NCBI GenBank assembly: GCA_937911745.1
Contig: CALDPX010000006.1
Coordinates: 1 to 38,499 of the forward strand
DNA from: an uncultured Alistipes sp.
GTDB taxonomy: Bacteria; Bacteroidota; Bacteroidia; Bacteroidales; Rikenellaceae
DNA length: 38,499 nt
Direction: 5' to 3'
The notes under the pieces are model-generated. The model did no database searches, was not told the DNA's origin, and saw nothing but the letters and a program-made list of their open reading frames with translations. This document shows positions 1-6,947 of the stretch, piece after piece. The position numbers and the translations under genes were made by a program. The stretch's first letter is position 1. Each line of letters opens with the position of its first letter.

Positions 1-85
1 AAAGAGGGCTGCTATTTTGGCTGCTATACTATCTGCGAAAGATAGCCACACCTCAACGCAAGGGCTGCACTAAAAGTTTTTGGTA

Positions 86-107
86 GCACCTTTTTACAAA
101 AAGGTGC
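86..107 (+). repeat. 5' hairpin repeat, copy 1
   Basis: This is a perfect inverted repeat with arms GCACCTTTTT and AAAAAGGTGC around a 2-base AC loop. It is followed 8 bases later by a second copy with a different outer arm. The T5/A5 inner stem is shared by all three copies in the window (86, 116 and 12795), while the outer 5 bp differ between copies and remain complementary. Confidence 0.8.
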
Positions 108-115
108 GAAAAAGG

Positions 116-137
116 GCGACTTTTTACAAAAAGTCGC
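116..137 (+). repeat. 5' hairpin repeat, copy 2, upstream of uppP
   Basis: A perfect inverted repeat with arms GCGACTTTTT and AAAAAGTCGC and loop AC, followed by a purine-rich GAAGAAGGAAG tail 37 bases before the uppP start. Almost the same hairpin plus purine tail precedes era on the other strand (12795-12816). If transcribed it lies in the 5' leader of uppP. Confidence 0.8.
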
Positions 138-174
138 GAAGAAGGAAGTAATTTTCAATTTTCAATTCTGGCTC

Positions 175-969
175 ATGTCTATAATTGAAGCATTCATACT
201 TGGTTTGGTGCAGGGCTTGACGGAGTACCTGCCCGTTAGTAGCAGTGGTCACTTGCAGATTGCAAAGGAACTGCTCGGTGTACAACTTACCGACAACATC
301 GCCTTCGATGTTATTCTCCACTTGGCTACTGTACTGAGTACGGTGGTGGTGCTGTGGGGTAGTGTAAAGAGGCTCTTCACGGGCTTTTTCTCCTTCCGCA
401 AAGGTCCTGATATGACCTACGCACTGAAAATCATTGCCTCGATGGTGCCTGTGGGCATTGTGGGCTTTCTGCTGAAAGATACCTTCAACCAGATGCTCGC
501 TTCGGAGTATGTGATGGTTGTGGTGGGCGGTATGTTGCTACTTACGGCTCTGCTGCTGACCTTCGCGCAATATGCCAAACCACGCCAGAAGGAGAATATC
601 TCGTGGGGCGATGCGATGATTATCGGCTCTGCTCAGGCTGTGGCTACCATGCCGGGTCTGAGCCGCTCGGGTACCACCATCGCTACGGGTCTTATTTTGG
701 GCAATAAACGCTCGGTGGTTGCCGAGTTCTCGTTTCTGATGGTCATCTTGCCCATTGTGGGCGAGTCGCTATTGGATGTGTTGGGTGGCGACTTGGCAAA
801 CATTGGTGTGGGGCTGTTGCCGCTGGCGGTGGGCTTTGTGACCTCGTTTGTGTCGGGATGCCTGGCTTGTAAGTTTATGCTCAATATCGTAAACAAGGGC
901 AAACTCATCTGGTTTGCACTCTACTGCCTTGTGGTGGGTTTGATATCTATCGGTAGCTATATTTTCTAA
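175..969 (+). CDS. uppP: Undecaprenyl-diphosphatase UppP (BacA family)
   Basis: This integral membrane phosphatase recycles undecaprenyl pyrophosphate to undecaprenyl phosphate, the carrier lipid for peptidoglycan and other envelope polysaccharides. The 264-residue length is normal for the family. The two conserved active-site segments are present: TEYLPVSSSGHL (about 16-27) and MPGLSRSGTT (about 159-168). Several hydrophobic segments (for example about 45-61, 111-131 and 208-230) fit a polytopic protein. The ATG at 175 is the only plausible start. Its stop is 3 bases before the truB start, so the two genes are very probably one transcript. Two hairpins precede it (86-137). Identification is secure. 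Confidence 0.95.
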   Translation: MSIIEAFILGLVQGLTEYLPVSSSGHLQIAKELLGVQLTDNIAFDVILHLATVLSTVVVLWGSVKRLFTGFFSFRKGPDMTYALKIIASMVPVGIVGFLLKDTFNQMLASEYVMVVVGGMLLLTALLLTFAQYAKPRQKENISWGDAMIIGSAQAVATMPGLSRSGTTIATGLILGNKRSVVAEFSFLMVILPIVGESLLDVLGGDLANIGVGLLPLAVGFVTSFVSGCLACKFMLNIVNKGKLIWFALYCLVVGLISIGSYIF

Positions 970-972
970 AAG

Positions 973-1686
973 ATGCGACAGACTATTACTTGCGATATGC
1001 CTTTCCCCGAGGGAGTTGTGGCTGTGGTTGATAAACCACTCGGTTGGACCAGCAGCGATGTGGTCCGCAAACTCAAATACCTTTTGCGCAAACTCGGCTA
1101 CCCGAAGATTAAAATAGGACACGCCGGCACGCTCGACCCGCTGGCTACGGGCGTATTGTTGGTATGTATCGGTAAGGCTACAAAGAGAGTTACCGAATTG
1201 CAGGCTGGCGAGAAGGAGTATGTGGCAGACGTTGTTTTGGGTGCTACAACCCCAAGTGGCGATTTGGAACACCCCATAGACGCCACCTTCCCCACCGACC
1301 ATATCACACGCGAGAGTGTTGAGGAGGCTCTACGCTCGCTTATGGGCGAAAGGTTTCAAACCCCTCCCGTTTACTCTGCCAAGATGATTGACGGCAAACG
1401 TGCCTACGAGTATGCCCGCGAGGGCGAGCAGGTGGAGATGCGCAGGGCACTTATCAATATCTTCGAGATGGAGATTTTGGAGTTCTCGATGCCCCTCCTG
1501 CGCATAAGGGTGCGTTGCAGCAAGGGTACCTATATCCGCTCGCTTGCCATAGAGATTGGCGAGGCTTTGCAGAGTGGTGCACACCTCTCGGCTCTTAGGC
1601 GAACTCGTAGTGGCGACCACCGAGTGGAAGATGCGTGGGTTCTCGATGAACTCGTGGCGGCTATGACTCGTCCCTCGGAAGAGTAA
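973..1686 (+). CDS. truB: tRNA pseudouridine-55 synthase TruB
   Basis: TruB isomerises U55 in the T-loop of nearly all tRNAs to pseudouridine. The N-terminal motif GWTSSDVVRKLK (about 24-35) and the catalytic loop GHAGTLDPLATGVL, with the nucleophilic Asp near residue 55, are intact. A later family motif, SKGTYIRSLA (about 184-193), is also present. At 237 residues it is somewhat shorter than E. coli TruB because the C-terminal PUA-like extension is largely missing, which is common in this phylum. It starts 3 bases after the uppP stop, so translation is likely coupled. Pairing uppP with truB has no obvious biochemical logic beyond housekeeping. Confidence 0.95.
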   Translation: MRQTITCDMPFPEGVVAVVDKPLGWTSSDVVRKLKYLLRKLGYPKIKIGHAGTLDPLATGVLLVCIGKATKRVTELQAGEKEYVADVVLGATTPSGDLEHPIDATFPTDHITRESVEEALRSLMGERFQTPPVYSAKMIDGKRAYEYAREGEQVEMRRALINIFEMEILEFSMPLLRIRVRCSKGTYIRSLAIEIGEALQSGAHLSALRRTRSGDHRVEDAWVLDELVAAMTRPSEE

Positions 1687-1797
1687 AATTTTGACCATTG
1701 TGAAACAAAAATCATTTTCAAACGTATATAATTCGTTATGCCCATTTGTGGCACACTTTTGTTTGAGAATAAGTAATATATAACACAATAGAAAATC

Positions 1798-2847
1798 ATG
1801 AAGTTATCACACTACAATTACAACTTCTCTCCCGAACTTCTTGCACACTATCCCGCCGAACATCGTGACGAATCGCGTATGTTGGTGCTCCATCGCAAAA
1901 CGGGCGAAATAGAGCACAAACTCTTCAAGGATATCATCAACTACTTCGAGGAGGAGGATGTATTCATTCTCAACAACACCAAGGTCTTCCCCGCACGCCT
2001 CTATGGCAACAAGGAGAAAACCGGTGCCGAGATTGAGATTTTCCTGCTCCGAGAACTCAATAAAGACCTCCGCTTGTGGGATGTGCTCGTTGAGCCCGCA
2101 CGCAAAATCCGCATCGGCAATAAACTCTACTTCGGAGAGGATGACGCTCTGGTGGCTGAGGTTATCGACAACACAACCTCGCGTGGTCGCACCCTCCGCT
2201 TCCTCTATGACGGCTCCTACGAGGAGTTCCGCGAGGTGCTTGCCCAAATGGGCGAAACACCACTGCCTCGCTGGGTGAGAGAAAAAGTTGAAGAGTTGGA
2301 CGAAGAACGATACCAAACCATCTACGCAAAGGTGGAGGGCGCAGTGGCTGCTCCTACGGCAGGTCTGCACTTCTCGAAACACCTCCTTAAACGTATGGAA
2401 ATCAAAGGTGTCGATACCGCCGAAATAACCCTTCACGTTGGTTTGGGTAACTTCCGCACCGTAGATGTTGAGGACCTTACGAAACATAAGATGGACTCCG
2501 AGCAGATTTTCATTCCTGCGGCTACTGCTGAGCGTGTAAATCGTGCAAAGCAGAGCGGACATCGTGTATGCGCCATCGGCACCACCGTACAGCGCACCAT
2601 AGAGTCCTCCGTATCGACTAACGGTATGCTCAAACCCTACGAGGGTTGGACAAATAAGTTCATCTTCGCCCCCTACGAGTTCAGTGTTGCCGACTCTATG
2701 GTCAGCAACTTCCACCTCCCCGGCTCCACACAGCTGATGATGGTTGCAGCCTTCGGCGGTTATGAGAATGTTATGGATGCCTACAAGGTTGCCATTGAAG
2801 AGGGGTATAGGTTCGGGACATACGGTGACGCAATGCTGATATTATAA
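1798..2847 (+). CDS. queA: S-adenosylmethionine:tRNA ribosyltransferase-isomerase QueA
   Basis: QueA moves and isomerises the ribosyl group of S-adenosylmethionine onto 7-aminomethyl-deazaguanine in tRNA, making epoxyqueuosine, the penultimate step of queuosine synthesis. The protein is full length (349 residues) and colinear with the family: YDYxLPxELIA-like N-terminus (MKLSHYNYNFSPELLAHYP), DRSRML-like block (DESRMLVL), GNxKVFPARL-like segment, the central PTAGLHF motif (about 186-192), LHVGLGTF-like segment (LHVGLGNF) and the C-terminal FHLPGSTLLM-like segment. It is 111 bases after truB, so it may have its own promoter, though no clear TAnnTTTG box is visible. Its TAA stop overlaps the first module of the 3' hairpin repeat family. 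Confidence 0.96.
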   Translation: MKLSHYNYNFSPELLAHYPAEHRDESRMLVLHRKTGEIEHKLFKDIINYFEEEDVFILNNTKVFPARLYGNKEKTGAEIEIFLLRELNKDLRLWDVLVEPARKIRIGNKLYFGEDDALVAEVIDNTTSRGRTLRFLYDGSYEEFREVLAQMGETPLPRWVREKVEELDEERYQTIYAKVEGAVAAPTAGLHFSKHLLKRMEIKGVDTAEITLHVGLGNFRTVDVEDLTKHKMDSEQIFIPAATAERVNRAKQSGHRVCAIGTTVQRTIESSVSTNGMLKPYEGWTNKFIFAPYEFSVADSMVSNFHLPGSTQLMMVAAFGGYENVMDAYKVAIEEGYRFGTYGDAMLIL

Positions 2848-3070
2848 AAAACGCATATAAGCGGCGTCTTTGGCGTTGCACCGCGATAAACCTCTGCCTC
2901 ATTTACGCTTAGTAAACTCGGCAGAGGTTTTCTTGTGCGCCTAAAATACGCTCGCTTCTCTGCGTTTTTTTGAAAAAACACATCTAACGGGTGCTTTTTG
3001 CACCAAAATTCAGCGAGCGGACTCCTCATTTGCGCAAAGCAAACTTCGGAGCCCGCTCTTTCTTTTGGCA
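2846..3070 (+). repeat. Modular 3' hairpin repeat, locus A (two units, downstream of queA)
   Basis: The element begins inside the queA stop codon with TAAAAAACGCATATAAGCGG, as after topA on the other strand. Unit 1 carries a hairpin (about 2891-2932) with arms AACCTCTGCC and GGCAGAGGTT around the core TCATTTACGCTTAGTAAAC. It is followed by CCTAAAATACGCTCGCTT and TCTGCGTTTTTTTG. Unit 2 (about 2980-3070) repeats the plan with a different outer stem (GAGCGGaCTCC and GGAGcCCGCTC), the core TCATTTGCGCAAAGCAAAC and then TTTGGCACAAAAATCCCTCCG. Related units lie at 19760-19860, 27105-27330 and 29385-29752. Confidence 0.75.
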
Positions 3071-3099
3071 CAAAAATCCCTCCGTTATCTGAGTTTTTT

Positions 3100-3180
3100 A
3101 GGTCTAACGTCTAACGTCTAACGTCAATAGTCCTAAGGCTTATAGGAATTTAAGGTCTTTAAGGTCTTTAATGTCCCTAT
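3100..3180 (+). repeat. GTCTAAC heptads plus conserved block shared with locus B
   Basis: Three tandem GTCTAAC heptads lead into GTCAATAGTCCTAAGGCTTA and then a TTTAAGGTC-rich stretch. The same arrangement (diverged heptads, then GTCAATAGTACTAAGGCTTA and GTTTAAGG) occurs at about 19877-19955 after the other copy of the 3' hairpin repeat, so this is a second module travelling with that element. No coding potential is seen. Confidence 0.7.
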
Positions 3181-3190
3181 CCTCTTTAAT

Positions 3191-3237
3191 AACCCTTCCC
3201 TAACTTAGGGGAGGGTGCTGCGAAACAGCGGAGAGGT
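3191..3237 (+). repeat. Short interspersed inverted repeat (CCCTAACTTAGGGGAGGG type)
   Basis: This segment holds a CTTCCCTAACTTAGGGGAGG hairpin followed by GTGCTG and CGGAGAGGT. Its reverse complement matches 27051-27097 closely over about 45 bases, so two copies in opposite orientation lie near repeat loci A and C. Function unknown. Confidence 0.65.
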
Positions 3238-3291
3238 ATGTTGGGTAGTTTGCGCAATTGTTGAACTAATTACAAAAAAGTTGCGAAATGA

Positions 3292-3323
3292 TTTGTAAGA
3301 ATTACAAAAAGTTGCTATCTTCG
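3292..3323 (+). promoter_or_regulatory. Bacteroidetes-type promoter for the lipocalin-like lipoprotein gene
   Basis: TTTG at 3292-3295, a 20-base spacer and TATCTTCG at 3316-3323 match the -33/-7 consensus (TTTG, TAnnTTTG) with one substitution. Transcription would start near 3330. This rules out the in-frame upstream ATG at 3288 and supports the start at 3411, with a leader of about 80 bases. Confidence 0.6.
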
Positions 3324-3410
3324 TGTAAGGAACAAGTAAAAAAGGGTGGGGTGTACCCCTATCGAGATAGAAACAAACAACAAAAACCACATTATAAATC
3401 TCAAAACCCT

Positions 3411-3839
3411 ATGACTATGAAAAGAAACATTTTTACGATGATTATGGCGGCAATGGTGTCGCTGTTTGCTCTCACCTCGTGTGAGAAGGAGCCCACAGAA
3501 CTCATTGTGGGTACTTGGAAGGTCGTGTCTATGTCTATGAGTTACGAAGGTATGACTATGGATATGGATCCCGCAGAGATGGGAGTGGATTACACTATGA
3601 CTTTCAAGGCAGATGGTACGATGACTATTATGGTATATGTCGAAGGAGAGCCTCAAACTGCAAATGGTACTTATAGTGTTGCGAGCAATGGCGACACGAT
3701 GACCCTTACTATGACGGCAGAGGGCGAATCTAACACTTCTACCATTGCGCGACTTGATGATACCACTCTTGTGATTGATCAGGAGATTATGGAAGATGGC
3801 ATTGCAGTGTCTTCGCGAATGACATTGACCAGAATGTAG
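3411..3839 (+). CDS. Small lipocalin-like lipoprotein
   Basis: This 142-residue predicted lipoprotein has a signal peptide with a basic start, a hydrophobic core and lipobox ALTSC with Cys at residue 24. The mature chain opens with EKEP and then IVGTWKV, the usual start of small lipocalin-like beta-barrel domains in Bacteroidetes. The body alternates short beta-strand-like runs and is unusually rich in Met and Thr. An acidic/Lys start after the Cys resembles the surface-export signal known for this phylum, so it may face outward (inference). I chose 3411 because the promoter at 3292-3323 lies downstream of the ATG at 3288; 3417 is an alternative two codons later. It stands alone between its promoter and a strong terminator. 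Ligand unknown. Confidence 0.8.
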   Translation: MTMKRNIFTMIMAAMVSLFALTSCEKEPTELIVGTWKVVSMSMSYEGMTMDMDPAEMGVDYTMTFKADGTMTIMVYVEGEPQTANGTYSVASNGDTMTLTMTAEGESNTSTIARLDDTTLVIDQEIMEDGIAVSSRMTLTRM

Positions 3840-3855
3840 CGTGGGGTTACAATCC

Positions 3856-3897
3856 AAAAGAAAGGACCGACTTTTTCAGTCGGTCCTTTCTTTTTTG
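3856..3897. terminator. Bidirectional intrinsic terminator
   Basis: A hairpin of at least 15 bp, with GAAAGGACCGACT pairing with AGTCGGTCCTTTC around a 5-base loop, is followed by a T-run on the + strand and preceded by an A-run that gives a T-run on the - strand. It lies between the convergent lipoprotein gene and ABC exporter gene and can serve both. Confidence 0.85.
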
Positions 3898-5736
3898 TTA
3901 ATTAACCTGTTGTAGCGCAACGAGTTTGGCATATATTCCGCCGCGCTCTATCAGTTCGTTGTGTGTGCCCTCTTCGGCGATGCGACCCTGGTCGATGACG
4001 ATAATCTTGTCGGCATTCTTGATGGTACTCAGTCGGTGGGCAATGATGACCGAGGTACGACCTGCGAGCAGTTTATCCAGAGCTGCCTGAACGAGTTTCT
4101 CGCTCTCGGTGTCTAAGGCACTTGTCGCCTCATCGAGAATGAGGATGTCGGGATTTTTGAGTACTGCACGAGCAATGCTCAGTCGCTGTCGCTGACCACC
4201 CGAGAGTTTCGTACCCCTATCGCCCACATTGGTCTGGTAGCCCTCGGGACTCTCCACGATGAAGTCGTGAGCATTTGCCACGCGGGCAGCCCTCTCAATC
4301 TCCTCCATTGTGGCGGTGTCGTTGCCGAGTCGAATGTTGTTCTCTATGGTGTCGTTGAAGAGAATGGTCTCCTGCGATACGATACCCATCGCTTTGCGTA
4401 GCGAGGGGAGGTTGTACTCCTTGATGTTGGTGCCGTCAATGAGTACCTCGCCCGAGGTAACATCGTAGAAACGAGGTATGAGGTCGGAAGTGGTCGATTT
4501 GCCGCCTCCCGAAGGACCTACGAGTGCCACCGTCTCGCCCTTGCGGACTGTGAAGTTGATACCTCCCAGCACCTCCCTATCGCCCTCGTAGCAGAACCTC
4601 ACGTTGCGGAATTCGATGCTGTCGGAGAACTCGGTGAGCTCTTTGCCACCATCTTTGGGCGAGGTAATGTTGCTCTTGGTGTCCAAGAGTTCGAGCACCC
4701 TGCCACCCGCAGCAATACCCTGATTGATATTAGCAAAGGCATCCATAAACGAGCGCATAGGGCGGGTAATCTGTGTGAAGATAGCGATGTAGGCAATAAA
4801 ACCGCTACCGTCCAAACCACTATTGCCACCGAGTACCAACGTACCGCCAAAAATAAGCAGACCTGCGGCAGCAGCAATGCCCAAAAATTCGCTCATAGGC
4901 GAAGCCATCTGCTGTCGGTACATCATACGGCGAGAGATGTCGGAGTACTTGCGGTTGATACTCTTGAAGCGGTTGCGGAAGAAGCCCTCGGCACCGTAGG
5001 CTTTGATGACCTTTACACCCGTGAGCGACTCATCGAGTACGGAGGTCAGTTCGCCAAAATTCTCTTGTGCTTTCAGCGCAGGGTGGCGCAACTTCTTGAC
5101 TACCCTGCCAATAATCAGCGCAACAAGGGGTAGGTAGATAATCGAGAAGAGCGAGAGTTGCCAAGAGATGGATATCATCGCCACAATATAGCCGATGATG
5201 AGGAACGGCTCACGAAAAACCACCTGCAAGGTATTTACTATACAGAACCTTACGGTCTGTACATCGGATGTTATGCGCGACATCATATCGCCCTTGCGTG
5301 CCGACGAGAAGTAGGAGAGGTTGAGCCCCATTACGTTGTCGAACACTGCGTTGCGTATGCTCTGCAAAGAATTTATCCTAAGGTTTTCTATGGTGCGCTG
5401 TCCGAGGTAGCGGAAGACGTTGCTCAGCAGTGCCGAGCAGGTCACAAAGGCGGCAAGGAACACCAGGATGTTCATTGTATTGTACTCCGAGCCATAGAGG
5501 CAGTAGAGCCAATAGTTCAGGAGTTCGGTAAGATAGTCCACACTCAACTCAAATGGGGGTGGGGTGGTGACCACTTCGAGCATTGCCCCCTGGTCGAAGA
5601 GGGTGCGCAGCAGAGGGATAATCAACACAAAGTTGCAGGTGTTGAAAAGCGCATAGAAGAGCGTGTAGAAAAAGTAGGGTATGGCATATTTCCCCAGTGG
5701 TCGTGCAAACGACAATAATCTCCAATATATCTTCAT
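3898..5736 (-). CDS. ABC exporter, fused membrane and ATPase domains (MsbA-like)
   Basis: This is a half-transporter of 612 residues, the standard size for type IV ABC exporters that act as homodimers, exporting lipids, drugs or peptides. The membrane domain spans about residues 15-335 with six hydrophobic segments. The nucleotide-binding domain follows, with Walker A GPSGGGKST (407-415), signature LSGGQ (511-515), Walker B ILILDEA (531-537) and an H-loop His near 567. I start it at the ATG at 5736 (MKIYWRLLSF) rather than the in-frame codon 43 residues earlier. The earlier start would include the divergent promoter region (5794-5827), and the extra residues match no family. The best functional guess is MsbA-like lipid A core flipping, but sequence alone cannot separate this from multidrug export. 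Confidence 0.88.
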   Translation of the reverse strand: MKIYWRLLSFARPLGKYAIPYFFYTLFYALFNTCNFVLIIPLLRTLFDQGAMLEVVTTPPPFELSVDYLTELLNYWLYCLYGSEYNTMNILVFLAAFVTCSALLSNVFRYLGQRTIENLRINSLQSIRNAVFDNVMGLNLSYFSSARKGDMMSRITSDVQTVRFCIVNTLQVVFREPFLIIGYIVAMISISWQLSLFSIIYLPLVALIIGRVVKKLRHPALKAQENFGELTSVLDESLTGVKVIKAYGAEGFFRNRFKSINRKYSDISRRMMYRQQMASPMSEFLGIAAAAGLLIFGGTLVLGGNSGLDGSGFIAYIAIFTQITRPMRSFMDAFANINQGIAAGGRVLELLDTKSNITSPKDGGKELTEFSDSIEFRNVRFCYEGDREVLGGINFTVRKGETVALVGPSGGGKSTTSDLIPRFYDVTSGEVLIDGTNIKEYNLPSLRKAMGIVSQETILFNDTIENNIRLGNDTATMEEIERAARVANAHDFIVESPEGYQTNVGDRGTKLSGGQRQRLSIARAVLKNPDILILDEATSALDTESEKLVQAALDKLLAGRTSVIIAHRLSTIKNADKIIVIDQGRIAEEGTHNELIERGGIYAKLVALQQVN

Positions 5737-5793
5737 ACTTAAATTCGTGGTATTTGTATTCTCGCTTAGCGCATTTTGCACTAAAAATGTACG

Positions 5794-5827
5794 CAAAAGT
5801 ACATAAATAATTGTGTTTATTGGCAAA
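5794..5827 (-). promoter_or_regulatory. Promoter for the ABC exporter
   Basis: On the - strand TTTG (5824-5827), a 22-base spacer and TACTTTTG (5794-5801) form a promoter about 60 bases upstream of the start. It overlaps the trpS promoter on the other strand, so the two divergent promoters may interfere with each other. Confidence 0.55.
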
Positions 5828-5842
5828 GAAAGTGTATTTTTG
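5811..5842 (+). promoter_or_regulatory. Promoter for trpS
   Basis: A TTG at 5811-5813 followed by 21 bases and TATTTTTG (5835-5842) fits the Bacteroidetes consensus. It puts the transcript start about 38 bases before the trpS ATG. Confidence 0.6.
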
Positions 5843-5885
5843 TGGATTAGAACCCAGAAAAACAAATAGAAACAAGTAGATATAT

Positions 5886-6881
5886 ATGAAAAAACGTGTA
5901 CTCAGTGGTATCCGCTCAACCGGTCAGTTGCACCTTGGTAACTATTTTGGTGCATTGCGTAACTTCGTAAGACTCCAAGATGAGGCAGAGTGTTTCTTCT
6001 TCATTGCCGACTACCACTCTCTAACAACCCATCCCGATCCAACAGTTCTCCACTCCAACGTGCGCAATATCCTCTCGGAGTATCTCGCAGCAGGTATCGA
6101 CCCCGAAAAGGCAACCATATATGTGCAAAGTGACGTGCCCGAGGTGGCAGAACTATCGCTGTTGCTTGGTATGCACGCCTATGTGGGCGAGTTGGAGCGC
6201 ACAGCGTCGTTCAAAGACAAGGTGCGTAAGAATCCCAACAATGTCAACATCGGTCTTCTGAATTACCCCGTGCTGATGGCATCCGATATTCTGCTCCATA
6301 GGGCAGACTACGTTCCCGTAGGTAAGGACCAAGAACAACACTTGGAGATGACACGCCACTTGGCACACCGCTTCAACCAAATCTACAAGACCGACTTCTT
6401 CAACGAAAAGGTCGCCCCCTTCAACTTTGGCAAAGACCTTGTGAAGATTCCAGGTTTGGATGGCTCGGGCAAGATGGGCAAGAGCGAGGGCAATGGTATC
6501 TACCTCTCCGACCCCGACAACGTAATTCGCAAGAAGGTTATGAAAGCTGTGACTGACAGCGGTCCTACGGAGCCTAATTCGCCCATTTCGGAGCCTATAC
6601 AGAATATTTTTACCATTATGGAGGCGGTGTCTGCGCCCGACACCATCGAGTACTTTAAGGAGAAATACGCCTCGTGCGAGATTCGCTATGGCGACCTGAA
6701 AAAGCAGTTGGCAGAGGATATTATCGCTACCGTAGCCCCCATTCGTGAGCGCATAGAGGATATTCGTGCCAACGATAAATACCTCCACGAAGTGACCGAG
6801 ATGGGTGCCGAGAAGGCTCGCCGCAGTGCCCGCGCAACCATCGAAGAGGTGCGCCGCATAATGGGTATCTATAAATTCTAA
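5886..6881 (+). CDS. trpS: Tryptophanyl-tRNA synthetase
   Basis: This class I aminoacyl-tRNA synthetase charges tRNA-Trp. The 331-residue length is typical. The HIGH-type signature appears as TGQLHLGNYFG (about residues 12-22) and the KMSKS-type loop as GKMGKSEGN (about 196-204). The segment with ISEPIQNIFTIMEA and the C-terminal anticodon-binding helices are in place. The divergent promoter at 5811-5842 gives a short leader. The CLC gene follows 66 bases later with no terminator between, so read-through is likely. Identification is secure. Confidence 0.96.
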   Translation: MKKRVLSGIRSTGQLHLGNYFGALRNFVRLQDEAECFFFIADYHSLTTHPDPTVLHSNVRNILSEYLAAGIDPEKATIYVQSDVPEVAELSLLLGMHAYVGELERTASFKDKVRKNPNNVNIGLLNYPVLMASDILLHRADYVPVGKDQEQHLEMTRHLAHRFNQIYKTDFFNEKVAPFNFGKDLVKIPGLDGSGKMGKSEGNGIYLSDPDNVIRKKVMKAVTDSGPTEPNSPISEPIQNIFTIMEAVSAPDTIEYFKEKYASCEIRYGDLKKQLAEDIIATVAPIRERIEDIRANDKYLHEVTEMGAEKARRSARATIEEVRRIMGIYKF

Positions 6882-6947
6882 AAGAGACGCACAAATATCG
6901 CCCTGCCCGAGCGCGGGGCTTGAACAATCATAAGAGAGAGAAGAGTG

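Larger units (their letters stand above)
1..174. other. Non-coding leader region upstream of uppP
   Basis: I see no gene here. The stretch holds two tandem perfect hairpins (86-107 and 116-137, listed separately) and a short TTTTCAA heptad pair (about 153-168) directly before the uppP start. No convincing TAnnTTTG promoter box is visible, so the promoter may lie left of the window. Confidence 0.6.

Noticed and set aside
3288..3410. N-terminal extension of the lipocalin-like lipoprotein from an upstream ATG
   Set aside because: The extension spans the promoter, and the signal peptide begins at 3411.
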